Below, one piece after another: positions 32,630 through 43,080 of a DNA stretch of 64,000 nt (positions are counted from its first letter, which is position 1; each line of letters opens with the position of its first letter). The DNA lies in contig JACEFZ010025809.1 of assembly GCA_014155875.1 (NCBI GenBank), positions 62,501 to 126,500 of the forward strand. Direction: 5' to 3'. A program made the position numbers and the translations under genes. The notes beneath the pieces are model-generated. The model had not been told where the DNA came from and made no database searches. It saw only the letters and a program-made list of their open reading frames with translations. The DNA comes from Cepaea nemoralis. Its lineage: Eukaryota > Mollusca > Gastropoda > Stylommatophora > Helicidae.

Positions 32630-33805
32630 TTATATAATAGCTGATATCACTTGGTGCGTTGTTTGATACACATGGAAAATAGCTGATATCACTTGGTGCG
32701 TAGTTTGATACACACGGGCAACAGCTGATATCACTTGGTGCGTTGTTTAATACACACGGGCAATAGCTGATATCTCTTGGTGCGTTGTTTGATACACAAG
32801 GGCAATAGTTGATATCTCTTGGTGCGTTGTTTGATACACACAGGCAGTAGCTGATATCACATGGTGCGTCGTTTGATACACACGGACAATAGCTGATATC
32901 TCTTGGTGCGTTGTTTGATACACAAGGACAATAGCTGATATCTCTTGGTGCGTTGTTTGATACACACGGGCAATAGCTATTATCACTTGGTGCGTTGTTT
33001 GATACACACGGACAATAGCTGATATCTCTTGGTGCGTTGTTTGATACACAAGGACAATAGCTGATATCACTTGGTGCGTTGTTTAATACACAAGGGCAAT
33101 AGCTGATATCTCTTGGTGCGTTGTTTGATACACAAGGGCAATAGCTGATATCTCTTGGTACGTTATTTGATACACACATGCAGTAGCTGATATCACTTGG
33201 TGCGTTGTTTAATACACACGGACAATAGCTGATAGTACTTGGAACGTTGCTTGTTACATAGGGGCATTTGCCGAGAGCACCTGATGTGTTACTTAAAAGA
33301 CAAGAGAAATGGCTGATAGCACTTGGTGTGTCACTTAAAAGACATGGACAATAGCTGATAGCACTTGATGTGTTACTTGATACACACGGGCAATAGCTGA
33401 TAGCACTTGATGTGTTGCTTGATACACATGTGCAATAATTGATATCACTTGGTGAGTTGTTTGATACACCCAGGCAATAGCTGATATTACTTGGTGCGTT
33501 GTTTGATACACATATTCAATAGCTGATATCACGCAGTGCGTTGTTTGATACACACGGGCAATAGATGTTATCACTTGGTGCGTTATTTATACACACGGGC
33601 AATAGCTGATAGTACTTGGAACGTTGCTTGTTACACAGGGGCATTTGCTGATAGCACTTGATGTGTTACTTGATACATATAGGCAATTGCTGATAGCACT
33701 TGATGTGTTACTTGATACATACAGGCAATAGCTGATAGCACTTGGGTTGTTACTTGATACACACAGGCGATTGCTGATAGCACTTGGTGCATTGTTTGTG
33801 ACATA
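32630..33805. repeat. Minisatellite, 42-bp unit (~28 copies)
   Basis: Unit contains 'caatagctgatatcacttgg' and 'tgcgttgtttgatacacac'. Since 42 is divisible by three and the unit lacks stops in two minus frames, frames of 225 and 107 codons (14-residue period, e.g. CVSNNAPRDISYCP) arise. No start context, signal peptide or codon bias suggests expression. A second sub-family ('agcacttgatgtgttacttg') fills 33240-33420 and 33600-33800. Confidence 0.92.
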
Positions 33806-33847
33806 AAGAGTTAAAAACAGGAAATGGGGTTGGGTGGAGGGGAGAGA

Positions 33848-33854
33848 AAAAAAA

Positions 33855-33920
<66 letters not shown>
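33848..33920. repeat. (GA)n microsatellite
   Basis: Uninterrupted GA run following an A-rich stretch. Confidence 0.97.
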
Positions 33921-33923
<3 letters not shown>

Positions 33924-34384
33924 GTGGGGGGTACAAGACGTCGTTTCCACCTCAAAATGACACACTGATATATGGTCATATATCATTATTTCTTGACCAC
34001 ACGGCGCTCGACGTGGCAAGTACCCCGCCGACCACCTTATCGTCCAGACAATTTTATGGAACCCAGTTTATGTGTCCGACTAGACCTGGTATCTGTGTGG
34101 TCAGAAAATGATCCCGTCTCGACGGCCGGCGAATACCCGCGTTTCTCACAACACCGCCGCGGCTCTATATCACATTATAAGGTGAATAAATATTCACAAC
34201 TAACTGATATATGGAAGATAGGCAGACGGGTGTGTAAATAACAGATGTCATGTCAGACAACAGAAAAAAATCTAGAGTTGTATGGGCAGTTGGTTGTAGC
34301 GTCGATGAGGAAAGCACATTTAATCGAAACTCTAGATGTGGTTGTTAGCGTGTGGATACAGTTGATGACTTTATAGACACAGAT
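33921..34384. other. No gene seen
   Basis: Single-copy-looking, GC-richer at 34000-34160. No frame with family features. Confidence 0.45.
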
Positions 34385-34890
34385 GTTGCCATTATAGGCA
34401 AAGTTGATGACGTGTTAGGCACAGTTGATGACGTGTATAGGCACAGTTGATGACGTTATAGACACAGTTGATGACGTTATAGACACAGTTGATGACGTTA
34501 TAGGCACAGTTGATGACGTTATAGACACAGTTGATGACGTTATGTGCACAGTTGATGACTTTATAGACACAGTTGATGACGTTATAGATTCATCTGATGA
34601 TATTATATATACAGCTGATGATGTTATAAGGATAGCTGATAATGCGCGTTGTGGAAGGAGATTGGGCCATATGGGATAAAAACCCACTGCAATGAAGTCG
34701 ACCCTGTCGACTTTTAAACGACTTGTTAAGGTACAGTTGATGATGTTACAGGCACAGATGATGGTGTTATCAGTACAGATGATGATAGTATAGGCACAGC
34801 TGATGACTATATAGTTGATGATGTTATAGATACAGCTGATGATGTTACAAGTACAGTTAATGATGTTATAGGCACAGCTGACGGCGTAAC
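34385..34890. repeat. Minisatellite, 21-bp unit, split by SINE-3 tail
   Basis: Copies of 'gttgatgacgttatagacac' encode VDDVIDT in one plus frame (34425-34679). 34645-34730 is unrelated and includes a SINE-3 tail; the array then resumes to 34890. Confidence 0.9.
34645..34690 (+). mobile_element. SINE-3 3' tail
   Basis: 'gttgtggaaggagattgggc' and 'catatgggataaaaaccc' match the end of SINE-3 (reverse complement of 58250-58285). Confidence 0.7.
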
Positions 34891-35467
34891 ACACTGCGGC
34901 TAATCTAACGGCAATACCATGCCTTGTGTATATATCCCGAATGGTGTGGCCAAAGACACAATTTAATGTCATTAAAAGGGGACAGAAATACCATTTAGAT
35001 AACGTTCCCAACTATCATCTTCTGAAAAACCGAAATGCTCTCTCCATCCCTCGACGCATGGACGCCCTCGTTCCAGCCTCGATTTCCGGTTCTAGTGGGA
35101 AAGAGAAGAACCCAGGTGCACCAGAATATTCTTAATTGTTGTCTCCCTTGTTCCAGCGAGTTCCCGGGGCTGATGGCAGACAGTTGCGGGCTGAGGACAA
35201 CCCCCAGCGGACACCTCCAGAAGGCCAACCAGCGACCACAGAAGCGGGCAACGGGGAAAGGGTGAGTAAAGAAGAAACCGAAAAAGTTATAACCGGAAGG
35301 AGGAAAAAAAGGAAAGGGACAGGAAGAAAGTTATGGATACAAAGAACAGGAGACTGAGGATAAAGAACTAGTTGGGACATATGCTCCGGCCGGGTCGTCG
35401 GTGCTGTTTCTGTGTGTGTTTGTGTGAGATTTGTGTACCGTTTGTTTTCATATGAAAAGTATATGTG
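34891..35467. other. Single-copy stretch with an exon candidate
   Basis: No repeat seen. Contains the splice-bounded segment listed at 35157-35261; the rest is unassigned. Confidence 0.45.
35157..35261 (+). CDS. Candidate internal exon, unknown protein
   Basis: Preceded by a pyrimidine-rich acceptor (tgtctcccttgttccag) and followed by a consensus donor (g|gtgagtaaag). The segment is 105 nt, GC-rich and open in two frames: one reads ADGRQLRAEDNPQRTPPEGQ, the other MADSCGLRTTPSGHL. No family recognised and no flanking exons found. Good splice words alone occur by chance at appreciable rate. Confidence 0.25.
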
Positions 35468-35560
35468 TATAGTCGTTAGTAGCGGTTCCAACTTCACGGT
35501 AAAGGATCGCCCCATTTTGCTCCGTTAGTGTGCCAGTGAATATCACACATAATGCTCCTC
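35468..35560. repeat. Dispersed repeat, ~95 bp (second copy 58477-58575)
   Basis: Both copies share 'cgcggttccaac'-type starts, 'ccattttgctccgtt' / 'ccattatgctccgtt' and 'gtgccagtgaatatcaca'. Family unknown, perhaps a SINE or LINE tail. Confidence 0.7.
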
Positions 35561-35659
35561 TGGTGCGCATAATAATAAGACAGTACTACTACAAATACAC
35601 CAAAACAAACGGTACAGCAATAACAACAACGACTACTGCTACTATTATTACACCTACTA

Positions 35660-35716
35660 CTAGCCGGTCTCCCTGGTCTAGAGGTTACACGACTTTCTCC
35701 GTAATCCCGTATACTC
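35660..35716 (+). mobile_element. SINE-1 head only
   Basis: 'gccggtctccctggtctaga', 'cgactttctccgtaatcccg' is the tRNA-like 5' end of SINE-1. It breaks off at 'tatactcc' and the trinucleotide tract begins nearby. Confidence 0.75.
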
Positions 35717-35743
35717 CGATTGCTACTTCTGCTGCTGCTAAAG

Positions 35744-35796
35744 CTACTACTACAATTACTACTGATGTTACTACTACTACTACTACTACAACTACA

Positions 35797-35867
<71 letters not shown>

Positions 35868-35925
35868 CACTACTACTACAACTACTACTACGACTACTAC
35901 TACTACAACTACTACTACTACTACA

Positions 35926-35959
<34 letters not shown>

Positions 35960-36027
35960 TTACAACAACAACAACAACAACAACAACAACTACTACTACT
36001 ACTACTACTACTACAACAACAACAACA

Positions 36028-36065
<38 letters not shown>

Positions 36066-36073
36066 TACTTCTT

Positions 36074-36169
<96 letters not shown>

Positions 36170-36170
36170 G
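35744..36170. repeat. (ACT)n / (ACA)n microsatellite
   Basis: About 430 bp of ACT with three ACA blocks. Poly-Thr, poly-Leu, poly-Ser, poly-Val and poly-Tyr frames are artefacts. Confidence 0.97.
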
Positions 36171-36899
36171 TTTTAATGAAAATAATCACAAAATGTACAT
36201 TAACAATGATGATAATAATGATGCGAATGTACACAAGGCAACATGATGATCATGACGACAATGGCGCAGTAATGAGTACTTGTAGCATCTAGGAACGTGG
36301 CTGGGATGTGTAAGTTTCGTGCGCATGATCACATGTCACTCGGTTCGAATCATAGTATACGGCTGGACATTATTACAATAATTACTATAGTGCGTTCACT
36401 AATGTTTGCCCCTTTCATTTTGTTTTCTTGTCTAGTGCATCCTCTACTCTACTATTTATTATACTTCTATGAGCGTCAAACAATACGTGTGTGTTTATTT
36501 ATGAACTGTCCTAGTGGCCTCTAGGGATTCCCAAGTTTATATTTCTATGCAACTTTTTCACTTAACCTCCCCCCCCCCCTTTCCCACGGCGTATTGGAAA
36601 TCGCGAAAAGTAGGCCACCAGATCGCTGCTCTGGCAACAATGTTTTAGGAATGACAGCTACCCACATATAGATAGGGTCTGTTACCTGGGATGGAATCTG
36701 CATGCAGAATTCGGACACACTGACATTCGAGGTGCATAACCAGGTGCCTCGCACTGACCTCAATACGGTAATTAGGAAAAATTAAGAAGTAGAAACTAGT
36801 TTCTAGGAAACGTTTCGATTGAAACAAAAAGAAGAAGGAGCAATCGGGTCGTGATTAATGGAAAAAAAAAAAAAAGAAGAAGAAATATTCGATAGTTAC
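36171..36899. other. No gene assigned
   Basis: A poly-C run lies at 36570-36580. A minus-strand segment near 36690-36770 has a donor-like CAG|GTAACA and could be an exon following the candidate at 36900-37082, but its frame is undetermined. Confidence 0.35.
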
Positions 36900-37082
36900 C
36901 ACCACTTTATAAAAAGAGCCCCATTGATAACACGACAAAAAAGCCCTCGCTGCCTCCTCAGCGGCTGTTAAAGGCACCATGGAGGGTCGGTCATCGATCA
37001 GTCTGGCGTGAAGCAGGCGTGAAGGAAACTTGAAGAACTCTCCGCTTGGAAAACCCATGTCTCTTAAGGCATCACGGGCCAA
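36900..37082 (-). CDS. Candidate internal exon of an unidentified host gene
   Basis: Minus strand: acceptor-like 'aattatttttag' ends at 37083, then 183 nt (exactly 61 codons, phase 0 at both ends) open in one frame, then donor-like gtg|gtaact at 36899. The peptide begins LARDALRDMGFPSGEFFKF and includes SRLLHARLIDDRPSMVPL and AARAFLSCYQWGSFYKV. Its composition and third-position bias look like an ordinary globular or helical protein, unlike repeat frames nearby. I do not recognise the family. With no confirmed neighbouring exons it could be a pseudogene piece. It is the best host-gene candidate in the window. Confidence 0.42.
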
Positions 37083-37404
37083 CTAAAAATAATTCCCGCA
37101 ATAAAGGAACAATATTGAAACTCTTCGCTTCTTGTAATTAAATTCTGCAGGCGAACGGGAATTTTGGGCCTCTTAATTTTGTGGCGTGTTCTTGGGCCAG
37201 TCAGATTGTCTCGGGTCGGACGTCAAGTGGCCGTGGGAAGATGTATATTTCTTTAATGGGTTAGTTGTTCCATTTGTTTGTTTTATTTGGGGGAAGGGGT
37301 AGCAGTCTGCTGCAGGACAACAAGGTGTGAGGAATCTTTCTGTTGATGGTCGTGAAACAAAACAAATAAATGAACAAATAATAAAACAACAAATTGAACG
37401 GAAC
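37083..37404. other. No gene seen
   Basis: Single-copy-looking; if the exon at 36900-37082 is real this is intron. Confidence 0.45.
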
Positions 37405-37441
37405 GTAAAGAAAGAAAGAAAAGAAAGAAAGAAAGAAAGAG

Positions 37442-37523
<82 letters not shown>

Positions 37524-37525
37524 TA
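37405..37525. repeat. (GAAA)n microsatellite
   Basis: About 30 tetranucleotide units, with a short interruption near 37440. Confidence 0.97.
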
Positions 37526-37729
37526 TTGCAAATACAAAGAAATAAACAATTGATTATCGAACAAAATAAAGACAAAATAGGAATTGTGAGAATGTAAAGA
37601 AACGAAGAAATGCTAGTTAAATAACAAACGGACACGAAGGATTGTGCTGATGTCCAAACAAGTCATACAAATCTAGATTGGGAGCCGGCCTCTGGGTTCA
37701 GAAGCTCTAGGTTTGTGTCCAGTACACGA

Positions 37730-37773
37730 ACCATCATCATCATCATCATCATCATCACCATCATCACCATCAC

Positions 37774-37813
<40 letters not shown>
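37730..37813. repeat. (CAT)n microsatellite
   Basis: Runs of CAT with CAC interruptions. The same motif at 37900-37912 precedes 'gtgcggataagcgcga', which resembles a LINE B 3' end in minus orientation, so both may be LINE tails. Confidence 0.93.
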
Positions 37814-38177
37814 TTGAGCTATGATGATCCGGGTTAGTTATGTCACACGACCACTAGAGTCTCGCATTAGATGTGTGTATACCTTTATTTTTCCCTTCTC
37901 ATCATCATCATGTGCGGATAAGCGCGAGCAATCGCGGTTCACTATGTGACGCGAACCCCAGCCTTGGACCAGGTGGATGTGTCAACTATTCAGGGACGCC
38001 ACCCGGATGCTGTCAACCTCACACGCGTTCTCTGTCTGGGCACTGGGTTGGATGACCAGCCTTCTGTGACAGGGGTGGCAAATAGGGGTGCCGCATGCAG
38101 CGCACAGTAAAGATCGTTGGGCATTTTGGACAATGGAAATGGTAGGCCAACCAAACACTGCTCTAGCAAAATGTAAA
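37814..38177. other. No gene assigned
   Basis: Possible 30-40 bp LINE B tail at 37903-37945 (minus). Otherwise single-copy-looking. Confidence 0.4.
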
Positions 38178-38289
38178 TACAGTAAAACTTTGATTAACCG
38201 TATCCTGTTTAACCGTCACTTTCTGTTATACGTCATCGTCTTTAAAAAAAAATATGCGAGATACATTGGGGGGGGGGGGGGGGGGGGGG

Positions 38290-38477
38290 AATATCCTATT
38301 TAAAGGACATCGCTGTCAACACCAGCATTTTACTACTAGTTGTTGATGTATTGGCAAGTTTACTTTCAGTAGTTTGTCATTGCTTTCTGAACAACATCCC
38401 ATACCAACACGTTAAAACCCAGCGCAACGCGGTCTACTGCGAAATCGGTCGCAGCTGTGTTTCGAAGATATAACATA
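38290..38477 (-). mobile_element. SINE-1, diverged, inside the Tigger-like element
   Basis: Minus orientation: 'gaaagcaatgacaaactact', 'ttgacagcgatgtcctttaa', beside a poly-G run (38262-38289). The tRNA-like head has diverged (ctgtgtttcgaag). Confidence 0.78.
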
Positions 38478-38604
38478 ACGGACGCTATATTCAATGTCTC
38501 TGTGCTGACATTACAATGTCTAACCTAAAGAGTGGGTGGAATAAACTATTGTCTGAACCTATTGACGAAACTGAAGGAACTGAGACTGCAGTGCTGACGA
38601 AATT

Positions 38605-38937
38605 GTGCAACTGTGCAACAATGTTGGACTAAATAGTGAAAACATTAGTCCAGAAGAATTAGCAGATTGGGTGGAAGGTGACAAAATGAATGCAGGTTTT
38701 GAAATTTTGAACGATGATGAAATTGTTTCTAGTGTGACTGCCATTGAAGAAGAGGAAATTGATGACGGCGAAGGATCAGTTCTTAACCCAAAACCTACAA
38801 CTAGCCACTCAGAAGCAGAAACAATGTTATCAAAGGGCATCGACTGGCTTGAAATGCAACAAAGATCCTACTTCTGCGTAAGACACGGAACATCTCTGCA
38901 CAGAAAGATCGAGCCACAAAGTCACAGAAGGATATGA
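38605..38937 (+). pseudogene. Tigger/JRK-type transposase C-terminus
   Basis: 110 codons. NISPEELADWVEGD, LNDDEIVSSV, an acidic run (EEEEIDDGEG), TTSHSEAETML and GIDWLEMQQ follow the C-terminal order of pogo/Tigger transposases (L…E…W…D; dEIv..V; acidic; isHseAl..; .wlE.q). The catalytic DDE region and DNA-binding domain are absent. The real reading frame began upstream of the ATG at 38605 (fragments near 38525-38600). No function is expected, apart from possible use of the TIRs by an intact relative. Confidence 0.78.
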
Positions 38938-39207
38938 CAGATTATTTTAAAGTAAAGTAGGTTTATAGTATTACAATACATTTGTGTACATTACTACTCT
39001 TATATTGAAGTTTATATTGATCGTTTTGTAACATTACATGTAATATGTACGTATTATTCACTTTTAAAGGATTTTATTTTCATTTTCGTCCCAAGCCCGC
39101 AGTGAAGGTACTGTACATATGTATTAGGAGATTTCTGTTATCCATCTATTCGGTTATCCGCCACAGCGCTGGTCCGGGCAGTGACGGTTAATCGAAGGTT
39201 TACTGTA

Positions 39208-39300
39208 TTAGAGTGTTGTTTAATCACATGATCCATGGAGTGTTATTTAATCACATGATCCATGGAGTGTTGATTATCCACAACGTGAGTTTCGCTGTAG
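39208..39300. repeat. Minisatellite fragment ('catgatccatggagtgtt')
   Basis: Three copies of the unit whose main array is at 40115-40760; SINE insertions lie in between. Confidence 0.78.
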
Positions 39301-39392
39301 CGCAGTGGATGTAAACAATATGAGAGAACACAACTGTGGAAAACAGGACGTTGCGATAACTAGCCTTTCTCAGCAAACAAATGCACAAAACG

Positions 39393-39508
39393 CAGGTCAG
39401 CATGGCCGAATAGGTAAGAACGCGTGTTCTTAACCATCCGCTGTGCTGATGCTGGAGGTTAGGGGTTCAACCCCTACACCAGACAGCGGGACTAAAATGT
39501 TGACCTTT
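39393..39508 (+). mobile_element. SINE-2 tRNA-like head
   Basis: 'gtcagcatggccgaataggt' (A-box-like), 'ttaaccatccgctgtgctga' and 'ttaggggttcaacccctaca' (B-box and T-arm) resemble a Leu/Ser-type tRNA with a long variable arm. The 3' strand cannot close an acceptor stem on GTCAGCA, so it is a SINE head rather than a tRNA gene. Confidence 0.8.
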
Positions 39509-39775
39509 GGACTTAAGCGTAGTTCATACACACTATTTCTAGTAGTGCTGGGCTGAAATTTGGGTGTGGATTAGATTTTCCTATTAACAGTGTCCCTCGC
39601 CATCAGGCGAACCCACTCCCACTTCAGAGGTACTTGTAATTTACGTCTCCAAGTCAAGGACAACAGGTCAGCATTTTAGTCCAACTGTCCGGTGTAGGGG
39701 TTGAACCGCTTACCTCAGCATCAGCACAGCGGATGTTTGAGAACACGAGTTCTTATCCATTCGGCCACGCTGACA
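39509..39775 (-). mobile_element. SINE-2, near full length, inverted
   Basis: From 39775 down: head 'gtcagcgtggccgaatggat', T-arm 'ggttcaacccctacacc', body 'ctgatggcgagggacactgt', end 'gtgtgtatgaactacgctta'. Its 3' end abuts the plus-strand head at 39393-39508, so the two heads are inverted copies about 200 bp apart. Confidence 0.85.
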
Positions 39776-39829
39776 ACAACAATATGAAATGGCACGAGGT
39801 AATCCAGTCCATCTGGTGACTTGCGGGAT

Positions 39830-39945
39830 AACTGAGCCGGCCGCTCAGAAAGCAATGGCAAATTACTGAGCGTAATCTTGCCAAGAGATCAACATACAGC
39901 TGAAAGATGCTGATGTTGACAGCGATGTCCTGTAAAGGATATGCC
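39830..39945 (+). mobile_element. SINE-1 3' half
   Basis: 'tgagccggccgctcagaaag' to 'gtcctgtaaaggatatgc', followed by C and A runs. The head is missing. Confidence 0.85.
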
Positions 39946-40114
39946 CCCCCCCCCAAAAAAAAAATCCAGTCCATCGGGCCGCTGGTCACGTGGTCGAGGC
40001 CCCAGCCAGGTGGGTTTGTTAAACTGATCTGGGCTGTTAGGTCCACGCGGTATAAGTCGGCTATCTGCACATAGCCTGGACAGGTAAGGCAGCCAGCGTA
40101 ACCCCGACCACATG
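39946..40114. other. Short unassigned spacer
   Basis: Poly-C/poly-A junction at 39944-39963, then single-copy-looking sequence. Confidence 0.45.
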
Positions 40115-40760
40115 ATCCGTCGAGTGCCGATTATCCACATATTCCATGGAGTGTTGATTATCCACATGATCCATTGAGTGATGATTATCCACATAATCCA
40201 TGGCGTAATATTATCCAGATAATCCACGGCGTACCGATTGTCCAGATAATCCAATGCGTACCGATTATCCACATAATCCATGGAGTACTGATTATCGATA
40301 TAATCTATGGCGTGCCGATTATCCACATAACCCATGGCGCACCGATTATCCACATATTTTGTGGCGTACCGATTATCCACATAATCCATGGAGTACTGAT
40401 TATCGATATAATCTATGGCGTGCCGATTATCCACATAACCCATGGAGTACCGATTATCCACATAATCCATGGCCTACCGAGTATCTACATAATCCATGAC
40501 GTACCGATTATACACATAGTCCATGGAATACCGATTATCTACATAATCCGGGGCGTACCGATTATCCACATTATTCAGCGAGAGATTGTCCACATAATTC
40601 ATCAAATACCGAATATCCACCGAGTGTCGATTATCCACATAATCCATCAATTGCCGATTATCGCCATAATCCACGGAGTACAGATTATCCACAATATCCA
40701 TCGAATACAGATTATCCACCGAGTGCCGACTTTCCACATAGTCCATAGAGTGCCGACTGG
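40115..40760. repeat. Minisatellite, 27-bp unit
   Basis: About 24 units with 'gattatccacataatccatg' and 'gcgtacc'. Since 27 is divisible by three, long frames appear on both strands (plus: IIHIIHGVP period nine; minus: MDYVDNRYS). A 108-bp higher-order duplication is visible at 40275-40470. Confidence 0.93.
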
Positions 40761-40897
40761 GCTAACAAAAACTATCGATGTGCCCAACGGAAGGTAAACA
40801 GGTGTTTAAGTTCTTAGTTCTTCTTAGTTTTTGTTTGTTTTGTTACCAACAACACAATATACAAGGTCATCCTCATTGCACATCGAACCATTTCAGT

Positions 40898-41112
<215 letters not shown>

Positions 41113-42114
41113 TATATATATATATTATGTAGTAAAATAATATATAATATGTGTAAAGCTACAAAAAAAAAAGGGGGGGGGGGGGTAACCGGGGAATCCC
41201 GTCGTGAGGGAAAATACATCTCTACTGAAGTCGGATTTGTCGGTTGTAAAGACGCAACTGTCGCAGCTTTTCTATAAACGGACACATCGCACGCAACATC
41301 GTTCATCGGACAAACAAGGAAGGGGAACTGTGACCTTGGAGACGCAAATGAAATGTTGGAAGAAGACGAAAAGGACAACGTGGACTCGGATAAAACCAGC
41401 TATTTTACCATCAATACATGCACAGGAAGCGAGGATGGGTCGTTCAAACATGAGAGGACAAGCATCTTATTGTAGTCCACCTCAGAGATGAAGACGACAC
41501 TTAATTAACACACGGATTCTGGAATCCGGCCGCAAAAAATTCCTGTTTCCTAAATCAGAGATATTTGTTGTTATAATAGAAACGGGAGGCTTCTTCTGGC
41601 AGACTTGGTCGAGGTACCAGGCCATGGAAAGGCATCTCCGACCAAATACTGCAGATTTAAGTAGCAGGAGATTCTAGCCGGGGATAATGCACGTCAGCTC
41701 ACCGCGGCAAAGGCGCTCGAGGCGGCAAATCCTAGGCAAGGATTATAGGATAACATCGACCTGTCAGAGTAGATCTTGCATAGGATTTGACCCTAATCCT
41801 CTTCAGCGCTCGGGGATGTTTTCATAGCATACTCGCACACGCGGGCAGACATACTGTTGCGCCCACAGGAGCAGGAGGGGAGCAGCGCATGTGCGTTAAG
41901 CGCACTGAGACGTGTTAGTTCACGGACTCATCACGCGGGAAGCGCCCCAGGTTTTTCTGGTGTATACATGCCTGTACATTTCTTGTACATTCGCTGCTCG
42001 CTTTCTTTATACCTAACACTGGAGGATTAAGATGTCGTCGTCGGAAAGAATGAACGACTAAAATAATAACAAACAATGGACGGAATAAACAGGACACGAC
42101 GGGGAAAGGAAGAA
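41113..42114. other. No gene assigned
   Basis: Poly-A/poly-G at 41163-41186. 41200-41270 weakly resembles 48085-48145 (gtcggttgtaaagacgcaac versus gttggttggttgcagacttg), perhaps an old repeat. 41640-41900 is GC-richer. No accepted frame. Confidence 0.4.
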
Positions 42115-42559
42115 TTTTAAAAAAAAATCCCCCCCCCCCCCCCAAAGAAATACATGAAAGAAATGAATGGTCGAGGTTGGGAGGTTGGAAGAATAAGTGG
42201 GGTTGCGAGAGAGGACGGGAAAAAGAAAAAAAAAAGGAAATGGGTGGGTGGGTGGGGGGGGGGGGTGTTAACGCCGCTTAATGGCAGAAATAGACAAAAG
42301 TAATCGAGGAAATAAGGGTGGGTGGAAGTAATGAAAACAAAGGAACGGGACAACTAAGATAAGAATAGGCAAATTAATGGTAAAATGTGAAGAAGTAAGT
42401 CGCGATACAAAGAAAGGTGGTAATATAGATCTGGAATAAGAAACTGATGAGAAGACAGGAGCAACAGAGTGGTGGAAGGAGTAGAAACAAAGCAAGAAAT
42501 ATGACGGTAAAATTGTGGATTAGAAAGCTAACAAAGAAAGGCAGCCGAGCTGTGAGGTG
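42115..42559. other. Purine-rich lead-in with poly-C and poly-G runs
   Basis: Poly-C at 42129-42143 and poly-G at 42251-42266; purine-rich on the plus strand. No gene. Confidence 0.6.
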
Positions 42560-43080
42560 ATGAATGAAAAAGAGAGTGGGGGGGGGGGGGGGGAGAGAGA
42601 GAGGAGAAAGAGAGTGGGGTAAGAGAGAGGGGGGGGGAAGAGAGAAGAGTGAGACAGCGTGGGATGAGAGAGAGCGCGCGAGAGAGACAGAGAGAGGAGA
42701 AAGAGAGTGGAGTGAGAGAGATAAAAGAGAGTGGGGTGAAAAAGAGAGAGGAGAAAGAGAGTGGCGTGAGAGAGATAAAAGATAGTGGGATGAAAGAGAG
42801 AGAGGAGAAAGAGAGAGGGGTGAGAGCGAGAGTAGAAAGAGTGTGGGAGAGAGAGAGAGAGAGAGAGGAGAAAGAGAGTGGGTGGGAGAGAGAGGGGAGA
42901 AAGAGAGTGGGGTGGGAGAGAGATAAAAGAAAGAGAGTGGGGAGAGAGAAAGAGAAGAGAAAGAGAGTGGTGTGATAGAGAGGATAAAGAGAGTGGGGTG
43001 GGAGAGAGAGGGGAGAAGAGAGTGATAGGAGAGGGGTGAGTGAGAGAGAAATGAGAGAGAAGAGAGTGTGAGAGACAAGA
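42560..43080. repeat. Polypurine tract / degenerate (GA)n minisatellite
   Basis: About 520 bp almost wholly A and G on one strand, with recurring 'gagagtggggtgagagag' and 'gaaagagagtgg'. Minus-strand Ser/Leu/Pro-rich frames are artefacts. Confidence 0.92.

Larger units (their letters stand above)
38180..39205 (+). mobile_element. pogo/Tigger-like DNA transposon, internally deleted
   Basis: Left end CAGTAAAACTTTGATTAACC and right end (reverse complement) CAGTAAACCTTCGATTAACC are near-identical inverted repeats, each flanked by TA (38178-38179, 39206-39207), as in Tc1/mariner-pogo elements. It keeps only the C-terminal part of a Tigger/JRK-type transposase and has a SINE-1 inserted in the 5' half. 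At 1.03 kb it is far shorter than the usual 2-2.5 kb. Confidence 0.85.

Noticed and set aside
39393..39480. tRNA-Leu/Ser gene
   Set aside because: A and B boxes are good but the acceptor stem cannot close and the sequence continues into a SINE body; a SINE head.
40174..40797. 207-codon IIHIIHGVP repeat protein
   Set aside because: 27-bp minisatellite read in frame; the opposite strand gives an equally long repeat frame.
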